Assembly: GCA_937893415.1 (NCBI GenBank)
Contig: CALBWZ010000445.1
Span: 1-7,036, forward strand
Direction: 5' to 3'
From: an uncultured Comamonadaceae bacterium
GTDB lineage: Bacteria; Pseudomonadota; Gammaproteobacteria; Burkholderiales; Burkholderiaceae_C
DNA: 7,036 bases
Shown here: positions 1 to 6,028 of the stretch, piece by piece
Layout: each line of letters starts with the position of its first letter
Position numbering within the stretch: position 1 is the stretch's first letter
Position numbers and translations under genes: made by a program
The notes under the pieces: model-generated
What the model was told of the DNA's origin: nothing
The model's input: only the letters and a program-made list of their open reading frames with translations
Database searches by the model: none

Positions 1-30
1 GGCCATGACGTATATTGTGAACCAGCATGA
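1..30 (+). CDS. Probable 3' end of an upstream gene (partial)
   Basis: Reading frame 1 is open from the window edge for nine codons (GHDVYCEPA) and stops at TGA 28-30. That stop overlaps the ATG of the next gene (ATGA at 27-30), the same 4-base arrangement seen at two later junctions in this operon, which is the main reason to believe it. Nine residues are too few to name a product. The alternative is an upstream gene ending in frame 3 at TGA 6-8, so this call is weak. Confidence 0.35.
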   Translation, partial: GHDVYCEPA

Positions 31-1295
31 GCCGCTCTGCCTTTCGACTCTCCCCAATGGCTTCGGACTCCCTATGGACGGGCGCCCGCGCCCTTGTTTT
101 TGTGTTTTTCCTTGTGGCGCTTCTGGTTGTGTTTCGACTCGTCATGGTTTTTTATTGGAATTTGCCCCTGGCCGTCGACGAGGCCCAGTTTCTTGACTGG
201 TCCCGCGAACTTCAGCCGGGCTATCCTTCAAAGCCTCCCTTCATTGCCTGGGCCATTGCCGCCTCCACAGCGCTATGTGGAAGTGAGGCTGCAAGTTGTG
301 TGCGCGTGCTGCAGCCCCTTGCTATGGGCCTTGCAGGGCTTGGCGTTGCCACAACAGCCTGGCTCTTGTGGCGAAGCATCGCAGCAAGTATTTGGGCCTT
401 TGCGCTTTTCCTCACTATGCCGCTTGTTAGCCTCTACAGCCAGCTTGCAACAACAGATGCTTGGCTTTTACTTTGGTGGTCCTGGGCACTTTGTGTATTT
501 ATCTGGGCACTGTCGGGTGGTGGAAGGTCGCGCTCAAAGCTTGGCAACCCCCACGAAACACAGGGCGCCAATGAGCCTGCATGGATGGTTCTTGGCCTTA
601 TCTGCGGACTTGGTGTTCTAACCGAATACACCATGGCCATCTTTGTAATCTCGGCTGTGATTGTATTGTTTCGAGAAGGTCTTATGGTTCGCACCGGCCC
701 TTGGCTTGCGCTTTTGGTCACCATGGCGGTAATAAGCCCCAACTTCTTTTGGAACTCTGAGTATGGTTTTCCAAACGTCACACACACCCTAGACCTAATG
801 AGCCCAAACGATACGAACACTGCTTACAGCAGCATTTCCGGGCATTTTTTTCTACACCAGTTTTTGTTACTTAGCCCATTGGTATTGTTGGCCTTTTTCT
901 GGGTAAGCCTTAAAAGCCTTTTAACCTGGGGTCAAAATACGGCGCTTTCTCGAGGGCCCGGGGGCTCTCCCTGGTCGCTGGATGCTGGCGCCCGGCTTGG
1001 CTTGGTTTTTGCCTGGCCCATGCTTTTGGTTGTGGGTTTTCGAGAGCTCACCACGGGCGTACAGGCGAACTTGGTAGCCCCTGCCTCTGTCGGCATTACG
1101 CTTGCCGTCATTGGCCTGTGGTGTGCGGCAAGTAACCAGATTTTTCGATCACGTTTTTTTGGAAGATCGTTGCGCGGCATTGGCCTACCCCTTAGCCTCG
1201 TCTTGAACCTTGGCTTTGCGGCTGCCCTTCTGGCTGCGCCGTGGGTGCTTGACCGTAGTTCGGTGATTGAACAGTTTTTACAACTCTATGAATAA
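27..1295 (+). CDS. GT39 / PMT_2-family membrane glycosyltransferase (ArnT-like)
   Basis: A 422-residue, very hydrophobic protein with about ten likely membrane helices, the first at roughly residues 21-44. Just after that helix comes the family signature: D51-E52 in a periplasmic loop (VDEAQFLDWSREL), then a GYPSKPPFIAW segment at about 65-75. This matches bacterial PMT_2/GT39 and ArnT-type enzymes, where the acidic pair lies in the first periplasmic loop and is needed for transfer from a polyprenyl-phosphate sugar. The inferred role is adding a sugar to LPS or another lipid-linked glycan on the periplasmic side of the inner membrane; donor and acceptor are unknown. It is on the short side for the family, with little soluble C-terminal domain. 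ATG 27 is preferred because TGA at 18-20 closes the frame upstream and it overlaps the presumed upstream stop; ATG 57 is an alternative. Neither has a clear Shine-Dalgarno. Its end overlaps the next gene by 8 bases. Confidence 0.86.
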   Translation: MSRSAFRLSPMASDSLWTGARALVFVFFLVALLVVFRLVMVFYWNLPLAVDEAQFLDWSRELQPGYPSKPPFIAWAIAASTALCGSEAASCVRVLQPLAMGLAGLGVATTAWLLWRSIAASIWAFALFLTMPLVSLYSQLATTDAWLLLWWSWALCVFIWALSGGGRSRSKLGNPHETQGANEPAWMVLGLICGLGVLTEYTMAIFVISAVIVLFREGLMVRTGPWLALLVTMAVISPNFFWNSEYGFPNVTHTLDLMSPNDTNTAYSSISGHFFLHQFLLLSPLVLLAFFWVSLKSLLTWGQNTALSRGPGGSPWSLDAGARLGLVFAWPMLLVVGFRELTTGVQANLVAPASVGITLAVIGLWCAASNQIFRSRFFGRSLRGIGLPLSLVLNLGFAAALLAAPWVLDRSSVIEQFLQLYE

Positions 1296-2403
1296 TGCTG
1301 CGTATAAGACATCCGTAAACACAGTGACACAACACGACGATCCCGTAGTCATCGTCTTTAATCTCAAGCACCGCTACACCGGCGTGTCGGCCACGGTCAA
1401 CGCCCTGGTGCCTTTGCAGCTGCGCCAGTGGCCTATGGCCTACTGCGGCACCCCATTGTCAAACGGCGTACCCGGCATGACTCTGCGCCAAGCCATACGC
1501 CTTTCGCACAAGCCGCCCACGGGGCGGGCGTTTCGCATTTGGCATGTGCGGCGCGACCCGGAAATGATGGCTGGCCTCTGGGCCCGCGACGTGCTGCGCT
1601 TGCCCGTTAAGTTGGTGTTTACCTCGGCTGCCCAACACCTGCATGGGCTTTTTCCGCGCTGGCTCATTAGCCGCATGGACGCGGTCATTTCCACCACGCC
1701 GCTAGCCGCCAGCTTTGTGCCCAATACAACAGCCGTGGTGCCACATGGTATTGACCTATCGCGCTTTAGCCCTCCGGCGGACAAGCTCAGCGCATGGGCA
1801 TCATCGGGCCTGCCGGGTCAATACGGCATTGGGGTGTTTGGCCGTGTGCGGCCCGACAAAGGCTCCGACGTCTTCGTGCACGCCATGCTGCAAGCCTTGC
1901 CCCAGCTGCCAGGCTGCACCGCCGTCATTGCTGGGTTGGCCCAGCCCCAGTACCAGGCTTACCAGCAAGATTTGCAGCGCCAAATCGACGCCGCAGGCTT
2001 GCACGACCGCGTGGTGTTTTTGGGGGAAGTGCCTGCCGGGCAAGTCCACCAGTGGTACCAGCGCTGCTTGCTCTGCGTAGCCTGCCCGCGTTACGAACCC
2101 TTTGGCCTCACGCCATTCGAAGCTGCGGCTGCAGGTTGTGCTGTGGTGTGCTCGCGCACCGGCGCGTTTGATCAACTGGCCATTCCTGGCCAAACCGGCG
2201 AACTCGTCGAGACCGGCGACGCCGCAGGCTTGGCCCAAGCGGTTCTTAAGGTCATGCAAGACCCCGAGCAAGCCCTGCGCATGGGCCAGGCCGCCCAACA
2301 GCGCGTTACGCAGCACTTTAGCCTGGCACAAGAGGCCGCTGGCATCGGTCGTGTTTACCAACAACTCTTTGATAAGGCTGGTCGCGCACAATCCGTCTTA
2401 TGA
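1288..2403 (+). CDS. GT4 LPS core glycosyltransferase, LpsB/LpcC-like
   Basis: A 371-residue soluble GT-B enzyme. The N-terminal domain carries RYTGV (29-33), as in LpsB/LpcC core mannosyltransferases, then a RIWHVRRD segment (83-90) and LVFTSAAQ (109-116). The linker has VPHGID (151-156). The C-terminal Rossmann domain starts with GVFGRVRPDKG (182-192), holding the Arg and Lys that bind donor phosphates. The EX7E motif is E270-E278 in EPFGLTPFE. Related enzymes move mannose or another hexose from a sugar nucleotide onto the inner LPS core at the cytoplasmic face; the sugar here is not determined. ATG 1288 is preferred over in-frame TTG 1267 because it gives a short 8-base overlap with the preceding gene. 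GTG 1324 is also possible; no start has a good Shine-Dalgarno. The gene is much richer in GC, mostly at third positions, than most of its neighbours. Its stop overlaps the next start as ATGA. Confidence 0.92.
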   Translation: MNNAAYKTSVNTVTQHDDPVVIVFNLKHRYTGVSATVNALVPLQLRQWPMAYCGTPLSNGVPGMTLRQAIRLSHKPPTGRAFRIWHVRRDPEMMAGLWARDVLRLPVKLVFTSAAQHLHGLFPRWLISRMDAVISTTPLAASFVPNTTAVVPHGIDLSRFSPPADKLSAWASSGLPGQYGIGVFGRVRPDKGSDVFVHAMLQALPQLPGCTAVIAGLAQPQYQAYQQDLQRQIDAAGLHDRVVFLGEVPAGQVHQWYQRCLLCVACPRYEPFGLTPFEAAAAGCAVVCSRTGAFDQLAIPGQTGELVETGDAAGLAQAVLKVMQDPEQALRMGQAAQQRVTQHFSLAQEAAGIGRVYQQLFDKAGRAQSVL

Positions 2404-3275
2404 ACGCATTGCCCTCGCTCTCTAGCGTCACCCTCATCGTAGTCACTTACAACAGTGCCCATTGCTTGCCTGCGCTTCATTCTCTGCTAGGCCAGTGCCC
2501 CCACGTGGTGGTGTCAGACAATGCCAGTACCGACGGGGCCGCAGCCCAAGCCCGCCAGCTGTGGCCTCATGCCACGGTGCTGGCCCACTCAAACAACTTA
2601 GGCTTTGGCGCGGCCAACAACCAGGCCTTGGCCCAAGTGCACACCCCGTTTGCCCTGTTGCTCAACCCCGACTGCGAACTCTCGGTCAGCCAGCTCCAGC
2701 AGTTGCTGCAGGCGGCAGAACAGTTCCCCCAAGCCGCCGTGGTGGCTCCCCAGTTGATCAACGCCCAAGGGCGGCCCGAGGTCAACTACCGCTGGCCCAG
2801 CACCTATTGGGCCAGCAAAGGCCCAGCCGCTGCAGGCCCAGCCTGCGTGGGCTTTGTCTGTGGTGCCGCCATGCTGCTGCGCATGCAGTTGTGCCAGCCC
2901 ACGGGCTTTTTTGATGAAACGTTTTTCCTCTACTACGAAGACGACGACCTGTGCCTGCGCCTCTTTCAAGCGCAGCTGCCCATGGTCATCGTTCCGCAAG
3001 TGCAAGCCTTGCACCGCTCGCGCGGCTCGGTCAAAGGCAATGCAACCTACAGAGCCGAATACCTGCGCGGCTACCACCATGCACAATCCAAGTTGCTGTT
3101 TGCCGCCAAGCACATCAGCCCGCGCGTAGCTCAAAAACTGCGTGGCCAGTTGGTGTGGCAAACCCTTCTGGCCCTGCCATTTCGTGTGTTGGTGTTCTCA
3201 CCCAAGCTCATAGCCCGCATGTGGGGGCGCTTGCGTGGGGCCATGCGGTGGACGTTGTTAAGGGGGTTGGCATGA
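2400..3275 (+). CDS. GT2 glycosyltransferase, rhamnosyltransferase-like
   Basis: A 291-residue GT-A enzyme. The nucleotide-binding strand is VVTYNS (14-19), followed by SDNASTDG (39-46) and NNLGFGAANN (65-74). The metal-binding DXD-type site is NPD at 89-91. The acceptor/catalytic region is the acidic EDDD run at 180-183, after FFDETFFLYY, with HRSRGS at 205-210. This order is typical of WbbL/RfbN-type rhamnosyltransferases that extend O-antigen or outer core in the cytoplasm, but specificity cannot be read from the sequence. The C-terminal ~50 residues are basic and hydrophobic (LPFRVLVFSPKLIARMWGR) and may sit on the membrane. The protein is rich in Ala and Gln. The ATG overlaps the previous stop (ATGA 2400-2403) and no Shine-Dalgarno precedes it, so translation is probably coupled. 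GC content is high, like the preceding gene and unlike the following ones. Confidence 0.9.
   Translation: MNALPSLSSVTLIVVTYNSAHCLPALHSLLGQCPHVVVSDNASTDGAAAQARQLWPHATVLAHSNNLGFGAANNQALAQVHTPFALLLNPDCELSVSQLQQLLQAAEQFPQAAVVAPQLINAQGRPEVNYRWPSTYWASKGPAAAGPACVGFVCGAAMLLRMQLCQPTGFFDETFFLYYEDDDLCLRLFQAQLPMVIVPQVQALHRSRGSVKGNATYRAEYLRGYHHAQSKLLFAAKHISPRVAQKLRGQLVWQTLLALPFRVLVFSPKLIARMWGRLRGAMRWTLLRGLA
3260..3266 (+). promoter_or_regulatory. Shine-Dalgarno of the GT25 gene
   Basis: AAGGGGG lies five bases before ATG 3272 and inside the 3' end of the preceding gene. It supports the overlapping start and argues against the longer upstream extension of this frame. Confidence 0.6.
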
Positions 3276-4063
3276 CTGTACCGGTCTACGTCATCACCTT
3301 GGCATCAGCCACACAAAGGCGCGCGTTTCAACAAGCTCAGGCCCAGCGTTTGGGGTTTAGTCCCACATGGCATCCAGCTATGGGTGTCAACGATTTTCCC
3401 GACGAGGTGTTTCTGCAGCACGCTTTTAGCTGGCAGCGGTCCCTCAAAAAAACCGAAGTGGGTTGCTTTATGAGCCATTTGCAAATTTGGCGAACCATAG
3501 CTGCCGGCGCTACACCAACCGTTGTTCTTGAGGATGACGTCATTTTGGGAGATGGCTGGTTCGAGACCATTCAAATGTTGGCTAGCCAAGCCCAAGCAGA
3601 CTTTATATGTTTAGAGGCTTGGGGCAAAAAAGTTTTGGGTGCTGAGCAGACTGTAGGTCACCTTAAGTTACAACGTCTTTATCTTAATAGTGCCGGAGCC
3701 GCAGCATATGTGCTCTGGCCAAGCGGGGCTCAGCGTTTACTGTTCCAATACGAGCGGTATGGTGTTGCTTTGGCTGATGCATTCATCAATCAAGTTCACG
3801 ACTGGAGTGCTTGGCAATTGGTACCAGCTAACGTAGTACAAATGAATGTCGCCCCTTTATATGGTCTACCAGCTCCCGTGCATAGCGACTCATTGATTGC
3901 ACGAGAAAAGCATCCATCAGCACCCCCCCCAACAATCGGTCTCGTTTTTATGATGAAGTGGCGCCGTCTCAAAGGAGAGCTTAACAAAGCCCTGAGGCGC
4001 ATAAGTTCATTTTGGCTCGCGAAAAGAGGGTACGTTCCCTACTTGCATCACGATCACCAGTAA
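3272..4063 (+). CDS. GT25-family LPS glycosyltransferase
   Basis: A 263-residue protein of the GT25 (LgtB/LpsA, Glyco_transf_25) family. It starts with strand VYVITL (5-10) and a TQRRAFQQ segment. The family signature EVGCFMSHLQIW is at 62-73, the metal-binding E87-D88-D89 is in VVLEDDVILGDGW, and GAAAYVLWPSGAQRLL is at 142-157. D169 in LADAFI matches a conserved Asp of the family. Relatives add galactose, glucose or similar sugars to LPS core in the cytoplasm. ATG 3272 is chosen because it overlaps the previous stop (ATGA) and has AAGGGGG at 3260-3266, five bases upstream. The frame stays open upstream to 2951, but that part lies over the preceding gene in another frame. GC drops sharply to near 50% here. 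The gene holds an A7 tract (3446-3452) and a C8 tract (3923-3930). Confidence 0.93.
   Translation: MTVPVYVITLASATQRRAFQQAQAQRLGFSPTWHPAMGVNDFPDEVFLQHAFSWQRSLKKTEVGCFMSHLQIWRTIAAGATPTVVLEDDVILGDGWFETIQMLASQAQADFICLEAWGKKVLGAEQTVGHLKLQRLYLNSAGAAAYVLWPSGAQRLLFQYERYGVALADAFINQVHDWSAWQLVPANVVQMNVAPLYGLPAPVHSDSLIAREKHPSAPPPTIGLVFMMKWRRLKGELNKALRRISSFWLAKRGYVPYLHHDHQ
3923..3930 (+). repeat. C8 homopolymer tract in the GT25 gene
   Basis: Eight consecutive C bases encode Pro218-Pro220 (GCA CCC CCC CCA). Losing one C would lead to TGA after ten further codons; gaining one would lead to TAA about 20 codons later. Both would replace the C-terminal ~45 residues. Poly-G/C tracts of this size drive phase variation in some LPS glycosyltransferase genes of other bacteria; whether this one varies is unknown. 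Confidence 0.8.
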
Positions 4064-4070
4064 CTTTTTT

Positions 4071-4080
4071 TGAGGCCTCA
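4071..4080 (+). promoter_or_regulatory. Palindromic Shine-Dalgarno region of the ligase gene
   Basis: TGAGGCCTCA is a perfect 10-base palindrome. Its GAGG (4072-4075) is six bases before ATG 4082 and acts as the likely ribosome-binding site. It decides the start in favour of ATG 4082 over in-frame TTG 4070, which would place this site inside the coding region. A T7 run (4065-4071) lies just before it. Confidence 0.6.
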
Positions 4081-4081
4081 C

Positions 4082-5353
4082 ATGCTCCCTTTTTGGAAGC
4101 TTGTTTTTTTAATTAGTCCCGTCATCACACTGGTCCTTCCTAGCGGCCATTTCATTGGCCCATTTCTCATGGCCTGGGCGGGTTTGTTTTACCGGCGACA
4201 AGCTGTTGACCAATCCCCCATTGCGGTGGGGCCCATCAAAACTTCTTGGGTGTGGATGTTGGGGGGGTTTGGTGTTTTGATAGTGACCGGTGTGAGTTTG
4301 GCCATTGCTCATTCAAACCATGCGGGGCATTATGAAATGTATGTCCCCTTTGTTTTGTTTCCCGGTATTGCTTTACTTATCCGAGCTGGAAAGTGGCGAG
4401 CCGAGCCTTGGTTAATTTCGGTCGCCATAGGCGCGTTATTGGCATTTGCTTTTGCGGTGTACCAGGTCTTTGAGCAAAACATCGGCAGAGCAATGGGTTT
4501 TGTTGGTAACGAGATCCCATTTGGCAATACCGCCATTGTCCTAGGTGCTGTGGCGTTAGTAGCGGGTGCCATGTTTCCATTTGCTGGCGACCGAGCGCAT
4601 TGGAAACGGTGGTTTCTTCTTTTTGCTGGTATGGCAGGGGCAGGGGCTTCCTTGCTCAGTGGTTCTAAAGGTGGCTGGTTGTCGTTGTTCATCATCGGTC
4701 TAGCGGTGGCTTATTTGACGACACATCAGTGGCCTATGTTGCGTCGGCACTTCGCGGCGCTGGCTGTTATAGCGTCTTTAGTTATCGCAGGCTTGTTAGC
4801 GCCATCGCATGTGGTCAAAGATCGTGTGGAATCAGGTCTCAAAGGTGGTTGGCATTGGGTTCAGACGGGTGAAGTCACAGAAGGCTCCGTCAGCATGCGT
4901 TTTGAAATTTGGAAACTCAGCCTGAGAATGATTGCTGAGGAACCATGGTGGGGGCACGGATCCGTGGGTGCACGTGAGCGTTGGCACGTCCTCTTGAATG
5001 AAGGGAAAGCGCATCAATCTTTGGTTGATTTGGTCAAGGCGAATCCTAAATTCAGCACCGCAGACAATGAGATGTTGGGCGCGCTAAAAGGCGGAGGCCT
5101 GTTGGGTATGCTGGGCTTGTTGGCAGGGTATGTAGGGGTTTGGATGGCCTTCTGGCTGTGGCGAAGGCATGAGGACGCCCAGATCAAAACCCTCAGCACG
5201 ATTGGCCTTTTATTGGTGCTGATGTATCTGGAATTTGGGTTGACCGTATCTGTTTTTGGTATCAATGTCTTTAGGTCTGTTTTTGTTACCCTGACGGTGG
5301 TCTTGTTGGCCTTCATTACGGTTCGCAGCCAGTTTTTGAAGGAGCGCCCATAA
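4082..5353 (+). CDS. O-antigen ligase / polymerase family membrane protein (WaaL-like, Wzy_C)
   Basis: A 423-residue polytopic inner-membrane protein with about ten to twelve hydrophobic segments and one large periplasmic loop at roughly residues 240-335. The fold signatures are LLSGSKGGWLSL (191-202), the usual S-R/K-G segment; SMRFEIWK (271-278) with R273 opening the loop helix; and EEPWWGHGSVG (286-296). DNEMLGALKGGGLLGMLGLL (328-347) corresponds to the HN...L...GG/TG-L-G-L segment of the family. WaaL joins undecaprenyl-diphosphate-linked O-antigen to lipid A-core in the periplasm; Wzy polymerases share this domain, so polymerase is the main alternative. The context of core glycosyltransferases favours ligase. 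The expected catalytic His before Asn329 is Asp328, and the first conserved Arg is Lys196. ATG 4082 is used because GAGG sits six bases upstream; TTG 4070 would add four residues. A G7 tract lies at codons 60-62. The stop TAA overlaps the next gene's apparent original start. Confidence 0.85.
   Translation: MLPFWKLVFLISPVITLVLPSGHFIGPFLMAWAGLFYRRQAVDQSPIAVGPIKTSWVWMLGGFGVLIVTGVSLAIAHSNHAGHYEMYVPFVLFPGIALLIRAGKWRAEPWLISVAIGALLAFAFAVYQVFEQNIGRAMGFVGNEIPFGNTAIVLGAVALVAGAMFPFAGDRAHWKRWFLLFAGMAGAGASLLSGSKGGWLSLFIIGLAVAYLTTHQWPMLRRHFAALAVIASLVIAGLLAPSHVVKDRVESGLKGGWHWVQTGEVTEGSVSMRFEIWKLSLRMIAEEPWWGHGSVGARERWHVLLNEGKAHQSLVDLVKANPKFSTADNEMLGALKGGGLLGMLGLLAGYVGVWMAFWLWRRHEDAQIKTLSTIGLLLVLMYLEFGLTVSVFGINVFRSVFVTLTVVLLAFITVRSQFLKERP
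4261..4267 (+). repeat. G7 homopolymer tract in the ligase gene
   Basis: Seven G bases cover the end of codon 60 and codons 61-62 (TTG GGG GGG). One base lost gives TGA four codons past the tract; one gained gives TGA about 23 codons later. Either would cut the protein to under 90 residues, an effective null. Confidence 0.75.
5339..5352 (+). promoter_or_regulatory. Shine-Dalgarno followed by ATA in place of ATG
   Basis: AAGGAG at 5339-5344 is followed after five bases by ATA (5350-5352), which is in frame with the next gene and overlaps the ligase stop as ATAA. The geometry is that of the ATGA overlaps at 2400 and 3272, but with ATA. Reading from here adds INKTT before the TTG at 5365 and completes a normal first beta strand of a GT-A fold. 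Either ATA is used as a weak start or an ATG was lost by one G-to-A change. Confidence 0.5.
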
Positions 5354-5364
5354 ACAAGACCACT

Positions 5365-6024
5365 TTGTGCGTCACCATGGGGCGACGACCTGAACTCTTG
5401 AGGCAAACCTTGTCTTCTTTGCTGTCGCAATTCGATTTTGAGCACATCATTGCAATCAACGACTTCAGGGACGATGCAACCAATGAGGTCTTCAAAACCA
5501 TGTGCCCGCAAGGTGAACTCATTAGCTTGGATCAGCAGTTGGGGCACCATGCGGCGGTGGATCACATGTATCAGCGGGTCAATACCCAGTGGATTTTTCA
5601 TACGGAAGACGATTGGCAATTCAGCCGGCCTATTGACTTGAATCGCTTACACGAAACCATCTCGATGAACCCATGGATGACGGGTATTTGTTTGCGAAGT
5701 GAGGCGGATTTTGAGCTCTGCGAAGCAGATCAACGCCGAGTTGTTTATGAACAGCACAACGAATTTCCGCTGTATCGACTGGACGCCATGCACAAACAGT
5801 GGCATGGCTATACGTTTAATCCTCATTTGGCACCTGTCAGTGTTTGGAAACGTTTCGGACCTTTTTCGAGTTTTAAAAAAGAGCGCCATATCTCTAGGGC
5901 GATTCGAAAATCGGGGCTGGTGATGCCTTACTTGGTTGATGGTGGATGCAAACACATTGGACGGGACAGCAGTGTGTCTAACAAGCCACCGCTTTCGTCG
6001 TTTTGGTCTCGTTTGTTTAGATAA
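5365..6024 (+). CDS. Divergent GT2-like (GT-A fold) glycosyltransferase
   Basis: A 219-residue protein from TTG 5365. It resembles a GT2/GT-A enzyme: CVTMGRRPELLRQTLSSLL (2-20) is the first strand and helix, and IIAINDFRDD (28-37) the second strand. LGHHAAVDHMY (59-69) replaces the usual N-x-G-x-x-A-x-N segment. FHTEDDWQF (78-86) holds the acidic EDD metal/donor site. CKHIGRDSSVS (195-205) near the C-terminus fits the His-containing end of such enzymes. It has no membrane segment and would act in the cytoplasm on a core or O-unit sugar; specificity is unknown. The start is uncertain. TTG 5365 is the first standard start, but the good Shine-Dalgarno points to ATA 5350, 15 bases upstream, and ATG 5377 would cut the first strand. 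The stop is four bases before the next gene. GC is near 50%, as in its neighbours. Confidence 0.8.
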   Translation: MCVTMGRRPELLRQTLSSLLSQFDFEHIIAINDFRDDATNEVFKTMCPQGELISLDQQLGHHAAVDHMYQRVNTQWIFHTEDDWQFSRPIDLNRLHETISMNPWMTGICLRSEADFELCEADQRRVVYEQHNEFPLYRLDAMHKQWHGYTFNPHLAPVSVWKRFGPFSSFKKERHISRAIRKSGLVMPYLVDGGCKHIGRDSSVSNKPPLSSFWSRLFR

Positions 6025-6028
6025 GCCA

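Noticed and set aside
845..1160. T7 runs at 845-851 and 1154-1160 in the GT39 gene, and other A/T runs, as phase-variation tracts
   Set aside because: A/T runs of seven are expected by chance in sequence with many Phe and Lys codons and slip far less than long G/C tracts.
1801..3161. Long antisense open frames (1801-2391 and 2598-3161, minus strand)
   Set aside because: They lie wholly inside the GC-rich GT4 and GT2 genes, whose motifs are unmistakable. High third-position GC removes stops on the opposite strand. The antisense proteins show no recognisable domain.
2951..3271. Upstream extension of the GT25 reading frame by 107 codons
   Set aside because: It overlaps the conserved C-terminal half of the GT2 gene in another frame, is low-complexity Ala/Ser/Arg, and a good Shine-Dalgarno sits just before ATG 3272.
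4064..4081. Intrinsic terminator at the T7 run after the GT25 gene
   Set aside because: No GC-rich hairpin precedes the T run. The only palindrome follows it and overlaps the ribosome-binding site.
5014..5619. 201-codon minus-strand frame across the ligase/GT2 junction
   Set aside because: It is antisense to two genes with clear protein motifs and has no recognisable domain or good start signal.
5936..6028. Upstream extension of the last glycosyltransferase frame
   Set aside because: It covers the conserved C-terminal end of the preceding gene in a different frame, and the extra 31 residues match no part of the family fold. ATG 6029 has natural operon spacing.
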